From assembly GCF_000243695.2 (NCBI RefSeq), contig NZ_AHMN02000010.1, positions 128,073-192,072 of the forward strand: DNA of 64,000 bases, written 5' to 3'. The DNA is from Leptospira kirschneri serovar Cynopteri str. 3522 CT (GTDB lineage: Bacteria > Spirochaetota > Leptospiria > Leptospirales > Leptospiraceae). Below, one piece after another: positions 8,283 to 25,424 of the stretch. The stretch's first letter is position 1. Every line of letters starts with the position of its first letter. Made by a program: the position numbers and the translations under genes. A model generated the notes under the pieces. The model saw only the letters and a program-made list of their open reading frames with translations, searched no databases and was not told the origin of the DNA.

Positions 8283-8973
8283 ACTTTGAAGATCTACTCA
8301 GGCCGATTTCTATTTTTTTTCTAAAAAACGACTGAATAAAAGGATTCGCTAATAAACTAGATTCAAATTTTTGAATAATATCCGGATGAAATTTAGAAAT
8401 GGTTTTAAGCGCCCAACCAATTCCTTTTTTAGTATGAAAGTCTTTTGTATCCGCTTTAGATAAAAGGAGACAAAACGTAACTTCCACGTATTTTTTTCCA
8501 AGACCTTTTTTGACTGCATAATGAGACGCGACTCCCACGGAACGAACGATCCAACCGTCTTTATGGTTGATGTAATCTTTTAAAATCGGAAGGGTTTTTT
8601 CGGGTTCCTTGAGAAGAAAGTGACCCATCACTCTTTCTCCGATGATGTCGCACACGTACCATTCGTTTCCTAAAAGGATGTATTCAACGGCCTTATTTAA
8701 AGATTGTTCGAAATGTTTTTCCAAACGAAGCTGAAGAATGATCGCGGAAATGACGTAACCTCCCATATGCCCCAGCTCTATGATTTGATCTGTAAAATAG
8801 ATCTGTTTATGATCGGGGATTTTAAAATAGAGTTCTTTTCCGACAAACTCAAGTAGTGGGAACTTTATTTTTTTCTTCAAAAGTTCCGATTCAATGACGG
8901 AAATCCAGAGGGATTCATCGGAAAGTTTTGAAAGAATCAATTTGATTTCTTTTTTAGAACGAATGGAATCCAT
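8260..8973 (-). CDS. AlkD-like DNA alkylation repair protein (HEAT-like repeats)
   Basis: The 237-residue, all-helical protein is related to AlkD/AlkC-type DNA glycosylases, which use HEAT-like repeats to grip DNA and release alkylated bases. Recognisable features are NEWYVCDIIGERVMG, then the paired-helix segment GWIVRSVGVASHYAVKKG, and KKGIGWALKTIS near residue 186, which is typical of the family. The catalytic Trp/Asp/Arg positions of AlkD cannot be assigned confidently by eye. The Trp-Asp pattern appears modified (WYVCD), so activity is uncertain. It is the first gene of a two-gene unit with the SplB-like radical SAM protein. Confidence 0.65.
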   Translation of the reverse strand: MDSIRSKKEIKLILSKLSDESLWISVIESELLKKKIKFPLLEFVGKELYFKIPDHKQIYFTDQIIELGHMGGYVISAIILQLRLEKHFEQSLNKAVEYILLGNEWYVCDIIGERVMGHFLLKEPEKTLPILKDYINHKDGWIVRSVGVASHYAVKKGLGKKYVEVTFCLLLSKADTKDFHTKKGIGWALKTISKFHPDIIQKFESSLLANPFIQSFFRKKIEIGLSRSSKYGSKYSH

Positions 8974-9115
8974 GAAACTGATTTCAATTTACGGTTTTAA
9001 AGTATGACACTTTTTCAAAAGTGGAAAACTTTCTGGCTTTTCAGGTTAAACTCCGACATAAAATAAAACCCTTATATTATAAAAAAATAATTATACATAC
9101 AGAACCGAACGAGGT

Positions 9116-10816
9116 TTAAGGAGCCATTTCATAAGCGTCTTTGTAAGAATAAACCTTTGTACAAACACGATTAAATAGTTCTTCGTTTTCAGCGGGTTTA
9201 AAAATCATAGCCAGACATTTTTCCATTTGATCTTGTGTACTACTTCTTTTAGAATAAAGTTGAAGAGCGTATTTGGAAAAATCACGCACCATAAAATCGA
9301 AAATTTGATCTAAAAGATCGTTATCTACTTTTTCAATGGCGGCGTTTTCGATCAAAAGTTGACCATAGGCGACTAACGTAAATAATTCCCCGAGAATCAG
9401 CATAAAGTCTAAATCCTTTGATTGTTTAGAATCGGGAGGAGTGGATTTTAGGAATTCTTTGAAGACCACAATTTGTTTTTTGAAAATTTGAACGTTCGGG
9501 AGATCTACGCTCGAATACACTTCATTATAATCTCTGAATGTGATTTTTTCAAAACCTTTAGAAGTAGTTCCTTGATTGAAAAGAAAGTCGTCGTTTTTAA
9601 AATCATCGATCTTAGGAATAACCGGAAGGGAGGAATTTGGCTCGAAGAAATAATTGTTCATGAATTTGATGATTAAGGCCATGTTTACGTGGGCGGTACC
9701 TTCCAACTTTGGAAGTCCTCTAATATCCTTGGCCGCCATTTCGAAATACATATTTTTTTCAAAACCTTTTGCAGCGATCACGTCCCAGAGAAGATTGATC
9801 ACTTCCTCTCCTTGCATTGTAACTTTCATTTTTACCATTGGATTGAATAAAAGATAACGTCTGTCAGTTGCGGAGGCGGCTCTCATATAATCCTTAGCCC
9901 TAGCCGCAAAAAGTTTCATAGAAAAAAGTCTACAATATGCATCCACAAACATCTGTTTGATTTGAGAAAAATCTGTTACATTACGATTGAATAATTTTCT
10001 TTTAGAAGCGTGATTGAGCGCTTCGTAAAAAGAATGAGTACAAATCCCAATGGAAGCCCAGCCCAGATTGTATTTACAAACAGCGATTGTACTGAGAGAA
10101 GCATCCCAGGCCTCTCTGTCTTTGGAAAGGATTTCCTTTTCGGAAATAGGATAATCTTTCAAAGCATATTCTCCCACATAACTCTGAGAGTTGACTACGT
10201 TCTGAATCAGTTCGTAGTTTTTATGACCGGAGTTGACTGCAAAAAAAACGTAATTTCCGGTATCTTTCATTTTACCGAAAGTGGAGACGATCGCGGCCTT
10301 ATTGGAATTTCCAATATAGTATTTTCTTCCGTTGGCGATGTAGTTACCGTTGCCTTTGTTTTCCAAAGACATATCACTGGAAATTAAATCTGCACCGTGT
10401 TCTTTTTCGGAAAGACCAAAAGCAAATATCTCACCATCTAACAATAATTTTGCGGTTTTGTGTTTGATCTCTTCGTTTTTACTGTTCCAGATCGGACCAA
10501 GTCCTAACATAGAAACCTGCCAAGTATACCAATAACAAAGACCGTAAAAACCAGCGATTTCGTTAAAGTCGCAGATTCGAGTCGTGTCCCATCTAGAATC
10601 GCTTTCGCCGTAACCGGAAGGAGTCATCAAAGTGGCGAAAATTTTTTCGCTCTTTTGAAATTCTAAAAAGTCTGCATACCAGGTTTGATTTCTGTCGTCT
10701 TCTTTAAGTTTGTTTTTTCCTTTCTTTTCAAAAAAGGCAATGGTACGTTTCATGATATTTCTAGATTTTTCGTCCAGATGTTTGAATTCGGTTTTTTTAG
10801 GGTTCAATAGATCCAT
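9116..10816 (-). CDS. acyl-CoA dehydrogenase
   Basis: FAD-dependent flavoenzyme for the first step of fatty-acid beta-oxidation. Leptospires use long-chain fatty acids as their main carbon source. The 566-residue product has the acyl-CoA dehydrogenase middle domain (LLDGEIFAFGLSEKEHGADL) and C-terminal helical domain, with VIAAKGFEKNMYFEMAAKDI and KLEGTAHVNMALI near the flavin/active-site region. It is longer than the 380-residue short form and resembles the large FadE-like forms. I prefer ATG at 10816, preceded by AGGAAG, over TTG at 10855, which would add 13 residues. No neighbouring beta-oxidation genes are seen. Confidence 0.85.
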   Translation of the reverse strand: MDLLNPKKTEFKHLDEKSRNIMKRTIAFFEKKGKNKLKEDDRNQTWYADFLEFQKSEKIFATLMTPSGYGESDSRWDTTRICDFNEIAGFYGLCYWYTWQVSMLGLGPIWNSKNEEIKHKTAKLLLDGEIFAFGLSEKEHGADLISSDMSLENKGNGNYIANGRKYYIGNSNKAAIVSTFGKMKDTGNYVFFAVNSGHKNYELIQNVVNSQSYVGEYALKDYPISEKEILSKDREAWDASLSTIAVCKYNLGWASIGICTHSFYEALNHASKRKLFNRNVTDFSQIKQMFVDAYCRLFSMKLFAARAKDYMRAASATDRRYLLFNPMVKMKVTMQGEEVINLLWDVIAAKGFEKNMYFEMAAKDIRGLPKLEGTAHVNMALIIKFMNNYFFEPNSSLPVIPKIDDFKNDDFLFNQGTTSKGFEKITFRDYNEVYSSVDLPNVQIFKKQIVVFKEFLKSTPPDSKQSKDLDFMLILGELFTLVAYGQLLIENAAIEKVDNDLLDQIFDFMVRDFSKYALQLYSKRSSTQDQMEKCLAMIFKPAENEELFNRVCTKVYSYKDAYEMAP

Positions 10817-10987
10817 AGTCGTTCTTCCTAAAGTAGATAGTGTTTCAACTTGCAAGCTTTTCCAAGATAGAAAAATATTTAAAAAAAGATTAAAAGAATT
10901 CTATCAACAATTTCAAAAATACTTTATCCTGCGAAAGAGAGTATTCGAAAGTATTTTTAAAATAATCCATAAAGACGCGGATACAAG

Positions 10988-11653
10988 TTAAAGTAAAGGA
11001 ACAAATCGAACCCCACCTTTGGATTCAAAGGACCAATCCTTGAGATTTCTTTTTGCGAAGATCAAAGATTGATCTCGTTTTCCCATCGGAAAGATAAAAA
11101 TTCCTCCCGGTATTAGAGATTGAAAGTAGGAACTTTTTGTGTCTGGTAGATCCGGAAGTGCCGCGCAAGAAATCATCTTATCAAATTGAAGTTCTGGTTT
11201 TAGGATTTCAGTCGCGTTTCCTATCATAAAACGATTTGTTTGAGTACAACCTGGATTCCAAAGTTCTAAATTTTGAGTGGCGGTTTTAGAAAGAGAATCA
11301 AAGAATTCAACGGAGAATAACGTGGCTTCTAAAAAAATTAAAACCGCACTTTGATAACCCGAACCGGTTCCGATTTCAAAGATACGATCTCCTTTTTGGA
11401 CTTCAAGAAGTAAGGACATCCATGCCACCATAAACGGTTGAGAGATGGTCTGATTACGACCGATCGGAAGAGGTTTATCTTCGTATGCTTGTGAAAGATG
11501 AGAATCCGGAACGAAACATTCTCTTGGAATCGAAAGCATCGCGGAGAGAATTTTTTTATCTCGAATTCCTCGAGAGACGATTTGAAGATCGACCATACTT
11601 CTTCTTTCTTGTTCACGAAGAATCGGATTACAGACTTTAGACGAAGAAAACAT
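10988..11653 (-). CDS. pcm: protein-L-isoaspartate O-methyltransferase
   Basis: SAM-dependent methyltransferase that repairs isoaspartyl damage in proteins. Typical signatures are MVDLQIVSRGI, AMLSIPRECFVP, LPIGRNQTISQPFMVA and the SAM-binding DRIFEIGTGSGYQSAVL. The start is placed at 11653, where ATG is preceded by AGGGA at good spacing, giving 221 residues. The reading frame stays open further upstream to 11824, but that extension runs antisense through the tRNA-Phe gene and its promoter and so is an artefact. Isoaspartate repair may matter for long survival of slow-growing cells (inference). Confidence 0.9.
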   Translation of the reverse strand: MFSSSKVCNPILREQERRSMVDLQIVSRGIRDKKILSAMLSIPRECFVPDSHLSQAYEDKPLPIGRNQTISQPFMVAWMSLLLEVQKGDRIFEIGTGSGYQSAVLIFLEATLFSVEFFDSLSKTATQNLELWNPGCTQTNRFMIGNATEILKPELQFDKMISCAALPDLPDTKSSYFQSLIPGGIFIFPMGKRDQSLIFAKRNLKDWSFESKGGVRFVPLL

Positions 11654-11703
11654 AATGTCTTTCCCTAAACAGAATTTGGGAAGAGCGGCTTCGATCTTTT
11701 TCG

Positions 11704-11731
11704 TTGACAGTGTCGATCGTTTTTCTATTCT
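11704..11731 (+). promoter_or_regulatory. sigma70-type promoter of tRNA-Phe
   Basis: A perfect -35 box TTGACA (11704-11709) and a -10 box TATTCT (11726-11731) are separated by 16 bases. The -10 ends 12 bases before the tRNA 5' end, so transcription would start at or a few bases before the mature tRNA. The promoter lies between the divergent pcm start and the tRNA. This is the clearest promoter seen in the window. Confidence 0.75.
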
Positions 11732-11743
11732 GTCCATGAGTTT

Positions 11744-11816
<73 letters not shown>

Positions 11817-11830
11817 AAACTCATTTCCTT

Positions 11831-12073
11831 TTATTTAGCTGCTTTTCTTTCTTCCCCTAATTTCCAGAGTTCCGAAAAAACAACTTCGTCAATCACCTTA
11901 CAGAGTTCAGGTTTATATAGTTTTTTGACCGGAGGTTTTGGATAAATATGAATTTCGTCCGTGTTGGGAATATAAGTCATCATCTTCTGAATCTGATCTT
12001 CCCCTTCCACTTCATACATCGTATAAGACATTCCTTTGGAAGGAATGATTTGTTCTGTTTCTAAATATTTCAT
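11831..12073 (-). CDS. small hypothetical protein
   Basis: The 80-residue, mostly soluble protein is not recognised. It begins at ATG and ends 15 bases from the convergent tRNA-Phe. It has a central IHIYPKPPVKKLYKPELC segment and a charged C-terminus (LGEERKAAK). There is no signal peptide or membrane segment. Coding-like composition and the absence of any overlapping alternative support a real gene. The function is unknown. Confidence 0.55.
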   Translation of the reverse strand: MKYLETEQIIPSKGMSYTMYEVEGEDQIQKMMTYIPNTDEIHIYPKPPVKKLYKPELCKVIDEVVFSELWKLGEERKAAK

Positions 12074-12170
12074 CCTAAACCCTTAGAGTTCCAGCTCTTG
12101 AATACAAAAGAATTTCTGCTGGATGTTTATTATAAGTTAAACAAATTCAACGTATTTGTAAAGTAAAAGA

Positions 12171-12602
12171 ATGAATGAAGAAAAGTCACTGATCCTTTTG
12201 AGAGGATTGCCGGGTGCAGGCAAAAGCAGACTCGCTAAACTTTTATCCGAAAACGGAAAGTATCCTGTTTTTAGCGTGGATGACTATTTTACGGATTCTA
12301 AAACTCAAGAATACAATTTTGATTATAAAAAAAATCATCTCGCGTATAAACACTGCGAAGACTGTGTTCGAAAAGAAGCGGAACTTGGAACCTCTAAAAT
12401 TTTTTCAGACAACACGTTTACACTTTCTTGGGAGATGGAACCTTACTTTCAGATTGCATCCGAATTCGGATATACGATTTTTGTAGTCACGGTGGAGAAT
12501 TATCACAACGGAAAAAACGTTCATTCCATCGATGATGAATCCTTAAAAAAAATGGCTTCAAAGTATAAGGTTCGCCTTTTACCTGAAAGTATTTCGGAAT
12601 AA
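12171..12602 (+). CDS. P-loop ATP-binding protein, kinase-like (AAA_33 type)
   Basis: The 143-residue protein begins with a Walker A motif (LLRGLPGAGKSRLAKLL, residues 8-24) and then FSVDDYF. This is the order seen in small predicted kinases/ATPases of the AAA_33 type, related to NEDD4-binding-protein-2 and polynucleotide-kinase-like domains. SDNTFTLSWEMEPY and a C-terminal strand (YTIFVVTVEN) followed by HSIDDESLKKMASKY complete the fold. The substrate is unknown. It is divergent from the small gene at 11831-12073. Confidence 0.7.
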   Translation: MNEEKSLILLRGLPGAGKSRLAKLLSENGKYPVFSVDDYFTDSKTQEYNFDYKKNHLAYKHCEDCVRKEAELGTSKIFSDNTFTLSWEMEPYFQIASEFGYTIFVVTVENYHNGKNVHSIDDESLKKMASKYKVRLLPESISE

Positions 12603-13482
12603 ATATTTTACATTGGGAATTTTTATCTAAATTCAAATTTTATAATTTTACTGATGCTATATATAGGAATACTTGATATTTTGCACTCAAATCTGCTTTT
12701 ATGATTAATATTATAGGCATATCGTTTTGAATAAAATTAAAGTTTCCGCCAAATCGGAGTATGACGATTTTTCATTTGGAGCTCGCCCAAAACCTCAAAG
12801 AATTTTACACGATCATTCTTTAAAAATTTTTAATCAAATGTAGTAGTTCCCACAAATTAGGTTGTATTGGCAATTTACTAACTTTCTAACAGTTCTATTC
12901 TCATGTTAGTTCGACGTAAGGAATCCATGCTTGATTTTTCTAAAAAAGTTGTGATCTTGATTTCTAAAATGTGGGAACTCCCACCAATCACGAACCAATT
13001 CTAAAATTGTAGGAACTCATACTTTTAGAAAATTCTTTCTCGTTTTCTTATGTCGAACTTCACGTTAATCTCGTTAAATTTTCGTAATAGTTCCCACAGA
13101 TTACGTCTCTTAGAACCGATCAAGGTTTTGTACAAAGTTAAAAAATGTAATAGTTCCCACATCTTAGGATTTTATCTGTAAAATCCAGATATGTAAAAAT
13201 TAAAATACAACGTTAGACAATAGAGAGTTTTCAAAAGTCTAAAAAGAAACGGAGTACTCTTTTTGAAAGTAGATCCTAAATTTTTGTATTTAGAAGATAA
13301 GATAGAATAACGTAGACATAAGTAGGATTTAGAAATTCAACCTAAAATTTGAATCTATACATATCAAAAAGACGATTCTATAATTTGAGAATTCAAGCGA
13401 TAAATTTTATATTTACCGAATTCGCAATCAATTTCATTCTACGCAGGAAGTTTATATTTTGTTTTGAGTTAAGGATTTGACG
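12603..13482. repeat. 880-base intergenic with GTGGGAAC-type repeats
   Basis: No gene is seen. From 12840 to 13200 there are several copies of a short unit containing 'agTTCCCACA' or its complement 'TGTGGGAACT' (near 12846, 12972, 13090 and 13148), interspersed with 'aggaactcatacttttagaaa'. Copies occur in both orientations. The rest is AT-rich with nothing recognisable. AAGGA at 13471-13475 is the ribosome-binding site of the next gene. Confidence 0.5.
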
Positions 13483-14652
13483 ATGGGTGGAATAAAATTG
13501 AAAGAACGAGATTTAGATATTATCAATTCTCCGGAACAAAGAAAACATATTATTGAAAAACATCTACTCAATCAGAGTTTACGCATCAAAGGAGATCCAA
13601 ATAGAGAAACGATCACGATTCAAAAATACGTGGATTCTGGAGAAAAAATTGTCGCAGGACTTTCAGATGAGATTCACTTTTCTGAAAATGATGAGATCGT
13701 ATTATATAAGATACTCGCCAAGTATGTACAATTAGAATGTAGTTTTATAAGAAAAACTAGACCAGGAGTTGCGGAGTTTGTCGTAACTAAAGTATCCATC
13801 GCAAAATCCAACCGTGCTTTTCCACGTTACTCGGTTGCAGAAGACGCGGCTCACGTAACTAATATTAATTCTTCTAAAACGGTCATAGATGCGTCTTTAT
13901 TTAACATTCCTACTTTGGTAAAGGTAAGTTTTGAAGACTATAAAACGAAATTAAAACCGGATCAATTGGGTTTGGTTGAAATAGACGTTTTTAAATCGGA
14001 TCAAGATGAAAAGTTTGAATTGATCAAACGAACAAAAAAATACATCCATATTGAAAACACTTCTATAGAAGAATCCTATAAAACTAAGTCTGAAAACCAA
14101 GTGGATGTGGAAGACGAAATTCACGAAGAAATTCCTTCTTTGATGAGGAAATATAAGGATGAAAAAATCGTTTCAGAAATTATCTATCCGATCATCTATA
14201 TCAATCATTCTAGACAATCCATTCCTCTTGGTTATATCTGGGTTCGAAACAAGGAAAAACCTCTTGGTAAAAATACCATCGAAAAGTTGGCCGAACTTTC
14301 GAAAGAGATGGTGGCTCGGATCAAGGAATCCAACACGGTTTTAACCACTGAAAAATTTCAGATTATCGATATTTCCAACAACGGAATTTGTATTAAAATT
14401 ACGGAACCACATTTAATTCAAACCCTTCCTAAACACACTGGATTTGTGTTCGACATTTATATTCGTATGCAAGGTTATTTCAAAGTTTTTGGAGCAATCC
14501 GCTGGCTTTCTTACGACGAGGACGGTAGTTTGATTTTAGGAATGGAGTTGGTGGCTAAGTCTTCTTTTCCGGGAGAAAGAGAAAAGTTTCATAGAAACGT
14601 AGAACTTTTAGGTCAGGGAAAATTTACCGGTTTAAAAACGCATGCGATTTGA
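13483..14652 (+). CDS. DUF1577-like protein with C-terminal PilZ-like domain
   Basis: The 389-residue cytoplasmic protein resembles the Leptospira DUF1577 family. The C-terminal 90 residues look PilZ-like: IIDISNNGICIKI corresponds to the D-x-S-x-x-G strand, and IRWLSYDEDGSLILGMELV to the closing RW...GME strand. A clear upstream RxxxR c-di-GMP-binding motif was not found, so ligand binding is uncertain. A strand-rich N-terminal domain (residues 1-130) with KSNRAFPRY at its end may be a YcgR-like partner domain (inference). ATG at 13483 is chosen over TTG at 13477 because AAGGA is 7 bases upstream. Confidence 0.65.
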   Translation: MGGIKLKERDLDIINSPEQRKHIIEKHLLNQSLRIKGDPNRETITIQKYVDSGEKIVAGLSDEIHFSENDEIVLYKILAKYVQLECSFIRKTRPGVAEFVVTKVSIAKSNRAFPRYSVAEDAAHVTNINSSKTVIDASLFNIPTLVKVSFEDYKTKLKPDQLGLVEIDVFKSDQDEKFELIKRTKKYIHIENTSIEESYKTKSENQVDVEDEIHEEIPSLMRKYKDEKIVSEIIYPIIYINHSRQSIPLGYIWVRNKEKPLGKNTIEKLAELSKEMVARIKESNTVLTTEKFQIIDISNNGICIKITEPHLIQTLPKHTGFVFDIYIRMQGYFKVFGAIRWLSYDEDGSLILGMELVAKSSFPGEREKFHRNVELLGQGKFTGLKTHAI

Positions 14653-15129
14653 TCTTTGTTTACTTAAGTATAGTATAATTTTTGAATCTTTCCTGCAGGT
14701 ATAAGTTTGAATTGACGTTTGTTTCGAAAGTAATTTAATTTTTTAATCCTACATTCGTAAAACGAATTGGAAAAACCTTACAACACAAATCTATTCTATA
14801 AAACCGGTCCACTGAGTTTTTAGCCTAAATCTCTAAATCCCAAGTGTAAAATACGTTTTATAGGCCAGAACTGGAAATCTGGCGGTGACCTGGACCAGTA
14901 GAGCAAATTCTATGCGGAGTCTTCTTTCGGAGATCGGCGTTGGTTGTTATTTTCTAATACATCGATTTACAATTTTGTCTAAGAGTAGAAGAGGGCGTTG
15001 TATCCGTCTTTTAGTCACTGTCTTGAACCCAAAATTTATTCTGACTCCGTCTCTCAGAATTTAAAAAGTGACAAGGTTTCCAAGGCATCTGATCTTAGTA
15101 AAAAAATCCCGGGAGATCCGGTCTTTCTC
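14653..15129. other. intergenic upstream of lolA
   Basis: 477 bases precede the chosen lolA start. 'cttaagtatagtataat' near 14670 is a possible -10 region. At 14864-14908 a tract 'cagaactggaaatctggcgg' followed by 'tgacctggaccag' is locally richer in GC and has small CTGG/CCAG complementarities, which could fold. It matches no RNA family I recognise. A reading frame open from TTG 14998 with GAGGG upstream runs into lolA, but its 44 extra residues precede the signal peptide and are probably not translated. Confidence 0.35.
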
Positions 15130-15840
15130 ATGAAAAAAACAATCATTCTTTCTTTTTTTATTCTATTTTTAGCCTTAGAACCTTCTCTACTGGCTCAACC
15201 CGCGCATAACTGGAATTCTCCTTCCGAAGTAGTCAAACAGGTAAAGAAGAAGTTCAGCGATTTGAATTCTTATAAGGCCGATTTTCAAATTCAGACAGTT
15301 TCCAATAAAAAAAGCAAAAATATGAAAGGTGTCTGTCTTTATAAAAAAGGCGGAAGAATCCGATACCAATTTAACGAACCTTCCGGAGACGAAATCGTTT
15401 CGGATGGAAAAACTTTATATATATACATTGCCCGCTTGAACGCGGTGGGTAAACAAGATCTTACATTAAATAAATCGAATAAATCGGGACCGATTTTTTC
15501 TAATTTTACGGACGAAGGTCTTTCTAGAATTTTTAGAAAATATCACTATAAGTTCGATTCCATAGAACAACCCCAAACCTCTTCTAAAGACGGACGTAAA
15601 TACTTTGTGCTCAATTTGGAACAAAGGGAAAAAATCGGCGGTTTTGAAACGATGTTGCTTTATGTGGATGCACAGACGTATTTTATTCAAAAAGCGGTAG
15701 CAAGCGACGGAAGAGGAAAGGAAACTACAATCGAATTTTCTAATTTAGAAATCAATCCGGATTTGGAAGACGGACAATTTAACTTTCATATCGGTGGAAA
15801 CGCAAAAATTATCAATAACCCGCTTGTGTCGGAACAATAG
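15130..15840 (+). CDS. lolA: outer-membrane lipoprotein carrier protein LolA
   Basis: Periplasmic chaperone that ferries lipoproteins from the inner to the outer membrane. The N-terminus [16 protein letters not shown]...LLAQ is a signal peptide. The mature part has the LolA pattern: [44 protein letters not shown] and a C-terminal [22 protein letters not shown] 15130 is chosen because the signal peptide starts there; an upstream in-frame TTG at 14998 is possible but would bury it. It is followed 20 bases later by the RodZ-like gene. It functions downstream of Lnt, whose gene is at 3336-5066. Confidence 0.88.
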   Translation: MKKTIILSFFILFLALEPSLLAQPAHNWNSPSEVVKQVKKKFSDLNSYKADFQIQTVSNKKSKNMKGVCLYKKGGRIRYQFNEPSGDEIVSDGKTLYIYIARLNAVGKQDLTLNKSNKSGPIFSNFTDEGLSRIFRKYHYKFDSIEQPQTSSKDGRKYFVLNLEQREKIGGFETMLLYVDAQTYFIQKAVASDGRGKETTIEFSNLEINPDLEDGQFNFHIGGNAKIINNPLVSEQ

Positions 15841-15860
15841 GTCCGAAAAGGAGAGAAACG

Positions 15861-20027
<4,167 letters not shown>

Positions 20028-20081
20028 CGAGAAAAATACTGGTAAGAATTTGACGAAAAGAACCGAACAGGAAAGTAAACG

Positions 20082-20404
20082 ATGACATTTTATATTTTAC
20101 TACAGTTAGCTCAGGCCGCCGGAGAAGGAGACAAATCTCCTTTTTCTACTTTGCTTCTCATTCCGATCATGCTCGTGATCATGTATTTCCTGGTTATTCG
20201 TCCTCAAAGGAACGAAGAGAAAAAACGTAAGGAAATGATAGATAGTTTAAAAAAAGGAGACGAAGTAATCACTTCTTCCGGAATTCACGGAAAGGTAGTA
20301 GAGATCAAAGACAATAACGAAGTAGTGGTTCTAAATATCGCTAAAGATACCAACGTATCTTTTACCGCGAGTACGGTTCTAAAAAAGAAACAACAAGCGG
20401 ACAA

Positions 20405-20408
<4 letters not shown>
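20082..20408 (+). CDS. yajC: preprotein translocase subunit YajC
   Basis: Small inner-membrane partner of SecDF. The 108-residue protein has one transmembrane segment (about residues 24-41) ending in LVIRPQRNEEKKRKEM. It is followed by the conserved LKKGDEVITSSGIHGKVVEI cytoplasmic domain. The start ATG is preceded by AGGAAAG. The stop overlaps the next gene (ATGA). Gene order yajC-x-secD-secF supports the call. Confidence 0.95.
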
Positions 20409-21145
<737 letters not shown>

Positions 21146-21155
21146 GAGTTTTTTT

Positions 21156-23084
<1,929 letters not shown>

Positions 23085-23088
23085 AAGA

Positions 23089-24026
<938 letters not shown>

Positions 24027-24027
<1 letters not shown>

Positions 24028-25424
24028 TGACTTCCCTCCCGGAAAAGTTTCGGGAGGAATTGCGTAAACTTTCTTTTTTATCTATGGGAGAAAGTTCGCC
24101 GAACCCACCCGTTTCTTGTCTTATTACGGATATTGAAAACAAACGAATATTTGCCAAAGGCAGAACTTCGCCTACCGGTGGACCACACGCGGAAAGAAAT
24201 GCATATTATGAATTTATTAATAACGGATTTTCGTCAAAACCGCATAACGTGTGGGTGACTCTTGAACCTTGTACACATCACGGTAAAACCCCTCCTTGTT
24301 TAGATTTAATTTTAGAACATAAACCGAAAACTCTTTACTACGGTTTAAAAGATCCTAATCCTCTCGTTCGTAAAAACGACGGTTTGGAAATTTGTAGAAA
24401 TGCTGGAATTCAAGTGGTTTTAGATTTTGGTTTAAAAGAAATTGCGGAAGAAAGTTTATTTGGATTTATTTCGAGAATTGAAAAACAAAAACCTTCTATG
24501 ATTATCAAATCGGCGGTTTCTAAAGAAGGTTTTTTTACCACCAAGGATAAGGCTACGGTTCGACTTTCTGGAAATTTATCAGATCGCCTAACTTCTATTT
24601 TGAGGGCAAAATGTGACGCGGTACTCATTGGCCCTAGGACTTTGTTCCAAGATCTACCTGGTTTGGATTTTAGGATCGGAGGCAATTGGGCTACCGATTT
24701 GGGAACCATTCAGGAAAATATTTTTGGTGAAAGTAATGGATTTGATATAAGCCGCTGGTTTGAAGCGGGAGTCGATTTGGAACGGGCAGGAGTTTTAAAA
24801 TTTGAGCATGGGCCTTATTTTGAGAGAAGGGATAAAATCGAGGATTTAGAAAAAAATCTGGGAACAAGTTCTGAAATTACGAACCAAGGAACTTCCAGAT
24901 TTTTAAAGAATATTTTAAAATACGGTTTTAATCCGGAAATTTCGGAAATTCATCGTAGGGATCAAGAAAGTTATCAACCATATCGTGTTTTTGTTATATT
25001 CGAAGAAAAAAATATACCTGAGGCTTGGATTGAAAAACAAAGAAGAATCAACAAAAAAAACGATTCTAAAAAATGTGTTTTTTTTCTAAAACGAAACGAA
25101 TTTTTCAGCGAAAAAACCAAAGGGTTGCTCGAGTCCTTAACGGAGAACAAAATTTATACCTTTGATCCGGAAACGATGGCAGAGGAATGTCTGAACGTTC
25201 TATCTTCAATAGGAGTTAATCTGACACTAGTTGAAGGTGGAAATTTGATGTATGAAACTTTTTCTTCTAAAATGAGAGACGACGATCTCATTTTAAAAAT
25301 TCGATCTATTTTTACCATACCAGAAGGTATAAGACCTAAGTTGATCACGGACTCTGAAACCTTAATTTGGAAAACGAATGTCGGAAAAGACATTTGGGAG
25401 GTGCACGGATGTTTACCGGTTTAG
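24027..25424 (+). CDS. ribD: bifunctional riboflavin deaminase-reductase RibD, enlarged
   Basis: Catalyses two successive steps of riboflavin synthesis, deamination then reduction of the pyrimidine intermediate. The deaminase domain (residues 1-150) has the zinc site [11 protein letters not shown] and [12 protein letters not shown]. The reductase domain has SNLSD-like and [19 protein letters not shown]. It ends in [17 protein letters not shown]. At 465 residues it is about 90-100 longer than usual. The extra sequence lies between LDFRIGG (about 220) and [12 protein letters not shown] (about 320), inside the reductase half. No frameshift is seen, so this looks like a genuine insertion. ATG overlaps the secF stop; the end overlaps ribE by 16 bases. 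Confidence 0.9.

Noticed and set aside
12840..13200. Possible CRISPR array from repeated GTTCCCACA at irregular 45-60-base spacing
   Set aside because: Repeats are short, in both orientations, of uneven spacing, found throughout the window, and no cas genes are present.
14998..15129. Longer lolA start at TTG with GAGGG upstream
   Set aside because: The extra 44 residues are polar and would place the signal peptide internally.
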